Positions 1 through 6,044 of a DNA stretch of 8,383 bases are shown one piece after another. The DNA lies in NCBI GenBank assembly GCA_024653905.1, contig JANLGZ010000103.1, positions 1 through 8,383 of the forward strand. Reading direction: 5' to 3'. The position numbers and the translations under genes are program-made. The notes under the pieces were generated by a model. It did not search any database and was not told where the DNA came from. It was given only the letters and a program-made list of their open reading frames with translations. The DNA comes from an archaeon. GTDB lineage: Archaea > Iainarchaeota > Iainarchaeia > Iainarchaeales > Iainarchaeaceae. Every line of letters begins with the position of its first letter. The stretch's first letter is position 1.

Positions 1-7
1 AGCACAC

Positions 8-36
8 AAACCATGTTATACATAACTGGTTTTTTT
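8..36 (+). terminator. Hairpin followed by T7 tract
   Basis: AAACCA-T-GTTAT pairs with ATAAC-TGGTTT (8-19 with 22-32, one bulged T), and a run of seven T lies at 30-36. This has the shape of an intrinsic terminator for a plus-strand gene left of the window. Archaea terminate mainly on the T tract, so the hairpin may be incidental. The TGGTTTTTT strand could instead pair with AAAAAACCA at 55-63. Confidence 0.35.
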
Positions 37-91
37 AGCAATTTTTACACTGTTAAAAAACCAAGTGAAAAAACCCAATATACATAAGAAA

Positions 92-116
92 GAAGGCTAA
101 ATTGGGCTTCTTTTTT
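92..116 (+). terminator. GAAGGC/GCTTC hairpin with T6 tract
   Basis: GAAGGC (92-97) can pair with GCTTC (106-110) with one bulged G, and T6 follows (111-116). The same arrangement returns at 152-175. A competing and more extensive fold pairs 74-79 (CCCAAT) with 101-106 (ATTGGG) and 58-64 with 115-121, giving one long imperfect hairpin. It is probably part of a tandem terminator region; function is inferred from shape only. Confidence 0.3.
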
Positions 117-151
117 GGTTTAAATTCATCATGTCCAGTTATTTTTGAAAT

Positions 152-175
152 GAAGGCAGGAGAGAGCTTCTTTTT
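152..175 (+). terminator. Second GAAGGC/GCTTC hairpin with T5 tract
   Basis: GAAGGC (152-157) and GCTTC (166-170) followed by T5 repeat the element at 92-116 with a different loop. It lies just before the promoter at 177-193, so it may insulate that promoter from upstream readthrough. Confidence 0.3.
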
Positions 176-176
176 G

Positions 177-193
177 CGAAAAGTATTTATATT
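177..193 (+). promoter_or_regulatory. BRE/TATA promoter of the structured RNA
   Basis: An A-rich BRE-like stretch (gcgaaaag) precedes TTTATATT at 186-193. The box centre is about 25 bases before G214, where helix A of the RNA below begins, so predicted transcription start and predicted RNA 5' end coincide. An inverted repeat, TTAGT-tctt-ACTAA (196-209), lies between box and start and could be a repressor site. Confidence 0.5.
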
Positions 194-213
194 AGTTAGT
201 TCTTACTAAGTAC

Positions 214-418
214 GTTTTAAACATGGTGAATGATATGGTAGTTTTATTTGGGAGTAGGCTCACAACCAGTAATAGCCCTAGAACTGCTAAGCTCATTAAA
301 TGTTTAGAACAAGGTGGCGAGAGGTTAAAGGACGAAGCAATTGGATTGAGAAAGCCCTGTCTCAGATCCGTGTAACATGTTTTGTTCACCCCTTCCCAAA
401 AACTCCTCTCACCACCTT
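214..418 (+). ncRNA. Unidentified two-domain structured RNA
   Basis: Two long hairpin domains lie back to back. Domain 1 (214-310) is closed by 214-224/300-310, an 11-bp helix with one G-U pair, and continues with 229-233/293-297, 236-246/279-289 (11 bp, three G-U pairs) and GGG/CCC at 250-252/276-278. Domain 2 (311-418) is closed by 311-317/412-418 plus 319-324/405-410, 13 pairs around one C-A mismatch, and contains 328-331/391-394, short pairs near 334-340/382-387 and a hairpin 343-350/361-369 with one bulge. Four G-U wobbles on the plus strand would be C-A mismatches on the other strand, which favours plus-strand transcription; the C318-A411 mismatch argues weakly the other way. A promoter fits start 214. 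I find none of the conserved motifs of RNase P RNA, SRP RNA, 5S rRNA or tRNA. It could also be a long leader of the adenylate kinase gene. The 3' end is inferred from the helix, not from a terminator. Confidence 0.5.
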
Positions 419-422
419 ATAT
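416..422 (+). promoter_or_regulatory. TATA box of the adenylate kinase operon
   Basis: CTTATAT lies about 26 bases before the ATG at 446, and there is no Shine-Dalgarno sequence, so the mRNA is probably leaderless. The box overlaps the last bases of the closing helix of the upstream RNA. Read on the minus strand it is also a possible TATA box for a doubtful GTG-initiated ORF ending near 192. Confidence 0.5.
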
Positions 423-445
423 CCCTTTCTTAACACTAATTTTGC

Positions 446-937
446 ATGCAAATAGGCATTACTGGAACTCCAGGCGTCGGAAAAACAAGTGTTTCAAAAC
501 TGCTTGGGAAAGCATTTAATTTCAAAGTTTTTAACGAAAAAGAATTCGCTTTAAAGGAAGGAATTGGGGAATTTGATGTTACTGAAAATGAATTAGTTGT
601 TCCTTTAAGCAAGCTCAAAGCCAAATTGAATGAATTTTTGAAAAAAGAAAAAAATATTATAATAGAAGGGCATATGCTTTGTGAAATTAAGGTTAATTTT
701 GATTATTTAGTGCTAATTAAGTGCAATCCTGAAATTCTGGAAATGAGATTGGAAGAAAGAGGTTATAAAGCGGAAAAAATTCAGGATAATGTGTTCTGTG
801 AAGGAATTGATTACTGTAAGAAGCATAGTAGTAGAAATTATGAAAAAAATAAGGTTATTGTGATTGAAAACAGGAAAAGTATAAAAGAAACAATAAGGCT
901 AATAATAATGGAAATAGAAAAAAGGGAAAATGAATGA
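446..937 (+). CDS. Adenylate kinase, Fap7/AK6-like
   Basis: This is a 163-residue P-loop nucleotide kinase of the archaeal Fap7/AK6 family, which transfers phosphate from ATP to AMP in the cytoplasm. Eukaryotic and some archaeal members also help mature the small ribosomal subunit by acting on ribosomal protein uS11. The sequence opens almost directly with the Walker A loop G-T-P-G-V-G-K-T (residues 7-14). The segment IIIEGH (71-76) occupies the Walker B-like position, and RLEERGY (101-107) is the short lid typical of this family. The length is close to the usual 165-190 residues. The ATG at 446 is chosen because it is the only sensible start before the P-loop and has a TATA box 26 bases upstream. 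The stop overlaps the start of the next gene (ATGA at 934-937), so the two are cotranscribed. Whether its main role is AMP phosphorylation or ribosome maturation cannot be read from the sequence. Confidence 0.88.
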   Translation: MQIGITGTPGVGKTSVSKLLGKAFNFKVFNEKEFALKEGIGEFDVTENELVVPLSKLKAKLNEFLKKEKNIIIEGHMLCEIKVNFDYLVLIKCNPEILEMRLEERGYKAEKIQDNVFCEGIDYCKKHSSRNYEKNKVIVIENRKSIKETIRLIIMEIEKRENE

Positions 938-2160
938 AAGCTGGATTTTTACTCATAACACTGATTCTTCTGAGCTACATAACTATGGCTGCTCCTGTAA
1001 GCGAATTCAGTTTCAAAGAACAAGGATATCAAGACTTCTACATAAATGGTTTTGATAAGTATGACTGCAAAAAGTTCGATTTTATTCTGAATCAGGATCT
1101 AAATTCAGCAGTATTTCCAATTTTTTCATTAAATGCTGAATTTTCTCCAAAAACAGAAAGTGAAGCTTCAATATTTGTATTTTTTAATGATGATAACAGT
1201 ATTGCACAATTAAAATCAACTGATTTTTTGAATAATATTGCCAGAATCTGGATTCCGAGGGAAAAAATAGCTGAAAACAACAACCTTAGGGTTTGTGGTA
1301 AAACTTCTTTCAGTGTGAATAGAATTTTAATTTCAGCTAATTCTGAATTCGGGGTTTATTATGCACCTTTCTTTCCAGAAAAAGATGGTTTTAAGCTTGA
1401 ACTTGAAACTTATCAGCCAATTGTCGGTGTTCCTTTTAGAGTTGATGCTGTTGCAAAAAATTACGGAAGCGAGGATTCCGAGGTTTCACTAAGCTATAGA
1501 AGAGGAGAATTGGAGGAATGGTTAGAAGAAATTACTATTCTCGGAGGAGAAACCTCAAAAAAAGGAATTGTTCCAAAATGCGTGGAAAGGGATGTGAATA
1601 CTGATTGTGTTGTTCCGGGTGAATACAGAATTTCTTATTCTGCAGTTGCAAATAAAGCTGTTCCTATGACTTTGCTTCCTGCCCAGCTTGGTTTTGTGAA
1701 TACTTTTGGAGAAACCAAAAAAATTCAGTCTGACAGACCAAGTATTGAAGCTTTTGAACCAAAACACAGCATTTCTGCCCAGATTTTTTCAGGAAATGAT
1801 AAGCATTTAGTTGGGGAAACGATTTTGCTTAAAGTAAAAGTCAAAAATACTGGGAAAACCAAAATCAGCAATATTTCGGTTGATTTACAAACAGGGCTTG
1901 AAACTATTGGAGAAATAACCAAAACAATTGCTTTCCTTGATGCTGACCAATCAACAGAACTCAGTTTTAATGCAAAAGGAATAAGCAAAGGAGAATACTC
2001 TCTTGGATGCACTGCTACTTATAACAATAAATCAATTGAGTGCGGTCAGACAAGTATTTTATTGGAAAGTGAAGAATTGAGCGGGGAAATCTTAATCGGA
2101 GTAGGTTTTGTTTTAATGGCATTAGCTGTATTTGGGTATTTTTATTTCAAAAAGAATTAG
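934..2160 (+). CDS. Secreted CARDB-like protein with C-terminal anchor
   Basis: This 408-residue protein is predicted to be exported. A hydrophobic signal peptide covers residues 1-20 and probably ends at the Ala-Ala before Pro21. Residues 25-145 are beta-rich without a recognised family. Residues about 155-255 and 280-378 each resemble a CARDB/COG1361-type immunoglobulin-like domain, for example VKNTGKTKISNISVDL near 303. A membrane helix (385-404) and basic tail FKKN close the protein, leaving the bulk outside. Six cysteines (45, 121, 216, 225, 359, 370) include two close pairs suited to disulfides. The ATG overlaps the stop of the adenylate kinase gene, so translation is probably coupled, although the functions look unrelated. 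It may be a surface or S-layer-associated protein; ligand and partner are unknown. Its stop lies three bases from the stop of the convergent regulator gene. Confidence 0.82.
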   Translation: MKAGFLLITLILLSYITMAAPVSEFSFKEQGYQDFYINGFDKYDCKKFDFILNQDLNSAVFPIFSLNAEFSPKTESEASIFVFFNDDNSIAQLKSTDFLNNIARIWIPREKIAENNNLRVCGKTSFSVNRILISANSEFGVYYAPFFPEKDGFKLELETYQPIVGVPFRVDAVAKNYGSEDSEVSLSYRRGELEEWLEEITILGGETSKKGIVPKCVERDVNTDCVVPGEYRISYSAVANKAVPMTLLPAQLGFVNTFGETKKIQSDRPSIEAFEPKHSISAQIFSGNDKHLVGETILLKVKVKNTGKTKISNISVDLQTGLETIGEITKTIAFLDADQSTELSFNAKGISKGEYSLGCTATYNNKSIECGQTSILLESEELSGEILIGVGFVLMALAVFGYFYFKKN

Positions 2161-2163
2161 TTT

Positions 2164-2496
2164 CTATTCAATTTTTAGCCTAATTTCTTTTTTATTTTCA
2201 GGAATAAGTTTTATTTTTTCACCTTTTTTAAGATGATAATACTGAACAATGTCAGACGGAAGAGTTATTGCAAGGCTTCTGCCTGCATTAATTATTGGCC
2301 TTGAGAAAACAAAATTGTTATTTATTTGATTGCTTAATTCAGCCATTTGTTCACTAGTTACAAATTCTTCTTTGCATTCAGAACATTTGTAATAAGGAGA
2401 CTCCTTGATTATTATTTTTCCATTATCAAGCTCAAATTCTTCAAACTTCAAAACTGCTTTGCCGGAACATAAATGGCAAGTTAATTCTTTTCCCAT
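2164..2496 (-). CDS. Zinc-ribbon plus AbrB-type DNA-binding regulator
   Basis: The 110-residue protein joins two small modules. The N-terminal half has CHLC (Cys7, Cys10) and CSEC (Cys38, Cys41), a four-cysteine zinc ribbon of the YgiT/MqsA antitoxin type. Residues 66-110 read as a SpoVT-AbrB swapped-hairpin DNA-binding domain (core GRSLAITLPSDIV, then LKKGEKIKLIPE). Such proteins bind DNA and are usually antitoxins or autoregulators. No MqsR-like or other toxin gene lies beside it: its neighbours are a convergent surface protein and the large lipoprotein on the same strand. It is therefore an orphan antitoxin-like regulator, or a stand-alone transcription factor. The ATG at 2496 is favoured by an AT-rich box 26 bases upstream. 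Family assignment is fairly secure, function is not. Confidence 0.8.
   Translation of the reverse strand: MGKELTCHLCSGKAVLKFEEFELDNGKIIIKESPYYKCSECKEEFVTSEQMAELSNQINNNFVFSRPIINAGRSLAITLPSDIVQYYHLKKGEKIKLIPENKKEIRLKIE
2172..2193 (+). terminator. T-tract terminator of the adenylate kinase operon
   Basis: T5 (2172-2176) and T6 (2188-2193) occur just after the stop at 2160, with another T6 near 2214. Closely spaced T tracts are sufficient for archaeal termination. They lie inside the 3' end of the convergent gene, where they are also lysine-coding AAA codons, so this is tentative. Confidence 0.3.
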
Positions 2497-2515
2497 AACC
2501 GAATAACATTTGAAA

Positions 2516-2525
2516 TAATATAATA
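2516..2525 (-). promoter_or_regulatory. TATA box of the zinc-ribbon/AbrB gene
   Basis: On the minus strand the sequence reads TTATTATATTATT, centred about 25 bases before the ATG at 2496, with no ribosome binding site between them. This suggests a leaderless transcript independent of the lipoprotein gene upstream, which ends 59 bases away. Confidence 0.4.
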
Positions 2526-2555
2526 ATCAATAACCCCGCAATCAAATAACACCAA

Positions 2556-5500
2556 CTAATCATTTGAAGCTCTTTTTATTTTCACCGTTGGTTTTGGTTT
2601 TTTTTCTTCTTCGGATTTTTTGTGAACATAAAATGCAACTCCGATTAAAACCAAAATCAAAGGATATACTGCTAAAGGAATTTCGAATGGCTGAAAAATT
2701 GTTGCTAGGCCTGTTAAATTAGTTGCTTTATTGGAATTGTAAATTGATTCCAAATATGATTTTTCTTCCAATGATTGTTTGGATTTTAAAAGCAAAGAAT
2801 CAGCTTCAGTGTTTGGTTCTGAAGAATTTCTTTTCGAAACAGCTACATTATAAGATGAAAGTGAATTTTGTTTTAGTTTTTCCAAAGCAAGAGTTAATTC
2901 TTTATCAATCGCCTCTAGTATTACTAAATTTGCGGGCTCTATTAATTCAGTTTTTTCTAATTGGTTTTTTATTTCCTGTATTCTTTCAATGGTTATTGGG
3001 GAAAAAGCATAAACCTCATCAAGCTGTTCTTTTGATAAGCCTGAAAAATTGGATTCTAAAAGCGAGAGTTTTTCCCCTATTGAAAGTTTCAGAGCACTTA
3101 TTTTTGCGATTTCTTCAGAAGAAACAGCATTTTCAGTTATACTTGGAAGAGACGCGAAATTCACCAAAGAACCAAGATTCCTGAGCTCTTCGGCTGCTTT
3201 TTCGAGTTTGTTCTGGTCTGCATAAAACTGGATTTTTTCGGCAGAAAGTTTCACATCAGGAGTTTCGGTTAATGCAGATTTTGCTTTTTCTAATAGGAGT
3301 TCTTTTTCAAAAAGTATTCTCTGTTTTTCAGCAAAATCTAAAAAATCATTTTTTGCAAAATTATTTTCTGCAGGAACATTAACTTTGGATTTTTTTGCAG
3401 TGGAATTAAGATCCAGAATTATTGAATTTAACCCTGTTAAAAGTTTTGAGAATTTTAAAGTTGTTTTCTTTCCCTGTGAAAGAAAGGAAATGTTCCCTGT
3501 TGAAAAAATTTCCTCTGCATTTGATGAATCCAATTCAATTACTGCACTGAAAGGAGCATTAATTTCTTCTGAAGGGTTTTCAATAAAAATTCTTGCAAAT
3601 TTTCCTTCAATTTCACCAATAGAATCAAGGAATTCTATTTTGAGATATGTTTCTATTATTTCTGAAGCTAATTGCTGCAGGATTTTATCCGCACCGGAAG
3701 AAAGCGCAGTAAGATTATCTGCTAATTTTTCTGCATTATTTGCTTCTGAAAGAATTAATTCAGAACTTTCAAAACTTGGTTCGATTGAGGAAAAATCAGT
3801 AATAAAATCAGTTGCTCTTTTTGCAGATTTTAAACCTGGAAATTCAATCAGAAGATTTTCTAAAATAACTGCTTTTTCAGAAACCTCATCATAGATTTGG
3901 TTTGCCAAAAGGACATTGCTTCCTGCGAGGGCTTTTTCTTCGAGTTTTTGGCGAATTTCAAAACAGGAATTCAATACTAACTCAGGGTTTTCAAAGGGTT
4001 TTTCGATTCTTTTTAAGGAATCTAACTGGATTTTGAGTGAACCATCATCAAAATCCATTAATGCTTCTGCTTTTGAAATGCAGGAATTAATTTGAATAGA
4101 AACTTCCTCCCCTGGATTTGATGAATCTAAATAACTCAGCAAATCAGAGTATGTTTGAATAGCTTCAGAACAGGAACTTATGGTTTGGGTCGTGTTAAAG
4201 AATTTTATCTGGGAATTTAATCTTGATTTTGCGGAAATTATAACAGGGTTTGATGAATCGAATTCTGGTTTGGTTATTTCCAATGAAATTTCTGAAATTT
4301 TTTGTGCACATGTTTGATTTGAGGAAAGCAACAGTTCATCAAAATAATTTAATTCTTCCAAAAGGTTTTCTGATTCTTCCAAAAGCTGTTTTATAAGTCT
4401 TGTTTTTTGCCCGAGAGAAATTTTTCCCAAAAACTCTGCTTCATCCAGAGAACGCAGAGATGATTTTACTTTTTCGATTTTTTTATTAAAGTTTTGAGAA
4501 AAGTTTTCAAAATCAGCCTTGGAAAAACCAGTTGTTATCCCGAAATCTTCGGGAAAAAGCAATTCAGGAAAAAAGTAATCCCCGTAATTTTGTGAAATTA
4601 AAAGCACTTTTTGTGAAGCGATGTTCAGGTTTTCATTAATTTTTATTTTTCCTGCAGAATTTTTTTCCTGAAGAGAAAGCCTGTGTTTGGAATTCTCAGC
4701 AAACATTCCAAAAAAGGAACTTGCAGCTGAATTCTCAGAACCTAGTAGGTTGTTTAAAGCACTAAAAAGCTCAAAAGAAGGCAGGTTTTTTAGTGATTGC
4801 ACTGAACCGCTTAGAGCAAAAAAATTGTTTAAAAAATCTGATAAACCAGTAAAAATTGGCGCAATAAAAGTTATTGGAAAATCCTGTTTTTTTGATTCTG
4901 CCAAAATTGTTTTGTCATTTTCAGAAAGGATGCTAAACAAAGTTGTTTCGTTTACAATATTTTGCAGTTCCAGAGTTTCTGCTAAAATATTGAATTTTTC
5001 TGCTTCGAATAAAAACCTTGAAGCATAAGTGGTATTGTGAATATTTTTTTCTGAAAAATCCACTATATTTTGGTTCAGGATTACATAATCATCAAACAGG
5101 AATTCCTCACGGACAATATTGATGTCTTCTGATTCAAGATTGTTAATTTCAAAAGTAATTGCTTTGGCGGCTTCCTTGTTGAAAGAATCTATTTCCTCTG
5201 CAACAGTAACAATGTTTGAGTTTAATTCATTTACTTGCTGTGGAATTGAAGAAAGTTTTTTTGCTGAATAACATTGATTGTTTATTATTTTCAGGTTTGC
5301 CTTTGCTTTATTGAGGAACAACCAAGCTCTTGCAAGATGATTTTCGGTATTGAAAATGCTTTCCTGTACTTTTGAATTGAGAATTGTTTCATTGAAACTG
5401 AATTTTGCCTGAACCTGTTCAAAACATTTTTCCTGAGAAATACAATCAGGAACAGAAGTAAATGAATAAGAGGTTAGTTCTAAGCAGGCTAAGCGGTCTT

Positions 5501-5573
5501 CAATAGTTGCATTATCTAAACACCCTGAAAAGAACAGAATGAAGCTTATTAACAGAATTAATCTTGTTTGCAT
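2556..5573 (-). CDS. Large helical lipoprotein with C-terminal membrane anchor
   Basis: No family is recognised. Starting at the ATG at 5573 the protein has 1005 residues. Residues 1-17 are a hydrophobic signal ending in the lipobox FFSG-Cys18, so the mature N-terminus is probably lipid-modified and outside the cell. Most of the chain is charged, Leu/Glu/Lys-rich helix with coiled-coil character. One beta-rich, CARDB-like section interrupts it at about 655-735. A membrane helix (about 968-984) and a lysine-rich tail end it. Besides the lipobox it has eight cysteines, four clustered within about 115 residues (422, 468, 498, 537) and four near the N-terminus (30, 44, 50, 101), suggesting disulfides between helices. 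A GTG at 5588 would add five residues; I prefer the ATG because a TATA-like box lies 26 bases before it and the signal peptide is then of normal length. It is probably an envelope scaffold or surface protein, by inference only. Confidence 0.85.
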   Translation of the reverse strand: MQTRLILLISFILFFSGCLDNATIEDRLACLELTSYSFTSVPDCISQEKCFEQVQAKFSFNETILNSKVQESIFNTENHLARAWLFLNKAKANLKIINNQCYSAKKLSSIPQQVNELNSNIVTVAEEIDSFNKEAAKAITFEINNLESEDINIVREEFLFDDYVILNQNIVDFSEKNIHNTTYASRFLFEAEKFNILAETLELQNIVNETTLFSILSENDKTILAESKKQDFPITFIAPIFTGLSDFLNNFFALSGSVQSLKNLPSFELFSALNNLLGSENSAASSFFGMFAENSKHRLSLQEKNSAGKIKINENLNIASQKVLLISQNYGDYFFPELLFPEDFGITTGFSKADFENFSQNFNKKIEKVKSSLRSLDEAEFLGKISLGQKTRLIKQLLEESENLLEELNYFDELLLSSNQTCAQKISEISLEITKPEFDSSNPVIISAKSRLNSQIKFFNTTQTISSCSEAIQTYSDLLSYLDSSNPGEEVSIQINSCISKAEALMDFDDGSLKIQLDSLKRIEKPFENPELVLNSCFEIRQKLEEKALAGSNVLLANQIYDEVSEKAVILENLLIEFPGLKSAKRATDFITDFSSIEPSFESSELILSEANNAEKLADNLTALSSGADKILQQLASEIIETYLKIEFLDSIGEIEGKFARIFIENPSEEINAPFSAVIELDSSNAEEIFSTGNISFLSQGKKTTLKFSKLLTGLNSIILDLNSTAKKSKVNVPAENNFAKNDFLDFAEKQRILFEKELLLEKAKSALTETPDVKLSAEKIQFYADQNKLEKAAEELRNLGSLVNFASLPSITENAVSSEEIAKISALKLSIGEKLSLLESNFSGLSKEQLDEVYAFSPITIERIQEIKNQLEKTELIEPANLVILEAIDKELTLALEKLKQNSLSSYNVAVSKRNSSEPNTEADSLLLKSKQSLEEKSYLESIYNSNKATNLTGLATIFQPFEIPLAVYPLILVLIGVAFYVHKKSEEEKKPKPTVKIKRASND

Positions 5574-5593
5574 TATTTTAACAGGCACACAAC

Positions 5594-5606
5594 ATAATTT
5601 AATTAT
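5594..5606. promoter_or_regulatory. Shared bidirectional TATA-like box
   Basis: ATAATTTAATTAT is nearly its own reverse complement. Its centre is about 26 bases from the ATG of the lipoprotein gene (5573, minus) and about 26 bases from the ATG of the small plus-strand ORF (5626). One box could therefore direct leaderless transcription both ways. Confidence 0.45.
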
Positions 5607-5625
5607 TTCGTTAATCGCCGTAATA

Positions 5626-5750
5626 ATGGATTATGATGAATTTAAGAAAAAAACCACATTCTGTTTTGAAAATAGGGCAAAAAAAATCTAATTTATCAGA
5701 ATGTTGAAGGAAATGCGTTAGAAAAGTGCCGGGGGGAAAACTTTACTTAA
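5626..5750 (+). pseudogene. Small ORF interrupted at an A8 tract
   Basis: From the ATG at 5626 the frame runs 21 codons (starting MDYDEFKKKTTFCFENR) to a TAA at 5689-5691. Just before this stop is a run of eight A (5679-5686). In another frame, directly after it, the sequence continues as open frame, IYQNVEGNALEKC then RGENFT, to a TAA at 5748-5750. A one-base change in the A tract would join them into a protein of about 42 residues rich in charged residues, with two cysteines. The upstream TATA-like box at the leaderless distance supports a once or still expressed gene. It may be a pseudogene, a sequencing error in the homopolymer, a programmed frameshift, or a genuine 21-residue peptide. 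I do not recognise a family. Confidence 0.35.
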
Positions 5751-5760
5751 ACACAAGTAA

Positions 5761-5768
5761 TTTATATA
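5761..5768 (+). promoter_or_regulatory. TATA box of the toxin-antitoxin operon
   Basis: TTTATATA is centred 34 bases before the antitoxin ATG at 5799, which predicts transcription start near 5791 and a leader of only about eight bases. The spacing differs from the leaderless pattern of the neighbouring genes and leaves room for the operator repeats. Confidence 0.55.
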
Positions 5769-5778
5769 ACATTAACCC

Positions 5779-5801
5779 CATATTAATATGAGATTAATAT
5801 G
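5779..5801 (+). promoter_or_regulatory. Putative antitoxin operator: palindrome and direct repeat
   Basis: CATATTAATATG (5779-5790) is a perfect 12-base palindrome. Its half ATTAATATG recurs at 5793-5801, eleven bases further, about one helical turn, and includes the start codon. The site covers the predicted transcription start. Ribbon-helix-helix antitoxins bind such phased repeats, so autorepression of the operon is likely. Confidence 0.5.
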
Positions 5802-6044
5802 CCTACTGCGATTGTAAAACTGGATGATGAAGCAAATCACGTTATTAATATAGTGAAAGCCAAGTATGGTTTGAAAGACAAGAGTGCCGCCATCAACAAA
5901 ATGGCTGAAGAGTATGAGAAAGAAATGCTTGAACCTGAACTAAGACCGGAGTACATTGAAAAACTTAAGAGAATTGAAAAAGAAAGTAAATTCGTAAAAG
6001 TAAATAATATTGATGACTACTTTGACAAGCTTCGCAAGAGATGA
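5799..6044 (+). CDS. DUF2683-like antitoxin (ribbon-helix-helix type)
   Basis: The 81-residue protein begins with a beta strand (TAIVKLDD, residues 3-10) and two helices, the second around KDKSAAINKMAEEYE (26-40). This matches the archaeal DUF2683 type, a ribbon-helix-helix-like DNA-binding head. The charged C-terminal part (PEYIEKLKRIEKE, then FVKVNNIDDYFDKL) is the expected toxin-wrapping segment. Its stop overlaps the toxin start by four bases (ATGA), the normal antitoxin-first order. The head probably binds the repeats at 5779-5801 and represses the operon, more tightly when bound to toxin. The role is inferred from gene order and fold; the identity as an antitoxin is strong. Confidence 0.85.
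   Translation: MPTAIVKLDDEANHVINIVKAKYGLKDKSAAINKMAEEYEKEMLEPELRPEYIEKLKRIEKESKFVKVNNIDDYFDKLRKR

Noticed and set aside
192..389. Minus-strand ORF of 65 codons, GTG start, with a hydrophobic stretch
   Set aside because: It lies wholly across the structured RNA, its stop overlaps the RNA promoter, and the G-U pairs favour the opposite strand. A TATA-like box at about 416-422 is at a possible distance, so it is doubtful rather than excluded.
214..418. H/ACA guide RNA, RNase P RNA or SRP RNA
   Set aside because: AGAACA at 306-311 fits an H box, but it lies inside a helix and no ACA follows the second hairpin at the proper place. No RNase P conserved regions and no SRP helix 8 motif are visible.
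1555..2012. Minus-strand ORFs antisense to the CARDB-like gene
   Set aside because: They overlap a well-supported gene with a signal peptide and anchor, and their own sequences show no domain, promoter or sensible composition.
3385..3894. Plus-strand ORF of 169 codons inside the lipoprotein gene
   Set aside because: It is a shadow of the minus-strand gene, which has a signal peptide, an anchor and coherent helical sequence; the plus reading has no promoter or family features. Similar shadows at 2723-3184 and 4687-5028 are rejected likewise.
5779..5801. CRISPR or mobile-element terminal repeats
   Set aside because: The repeats are only nine to twelve bases long, occur twice, and sit within a promoter. 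No transposase, integrase or spacer array is present in the window.
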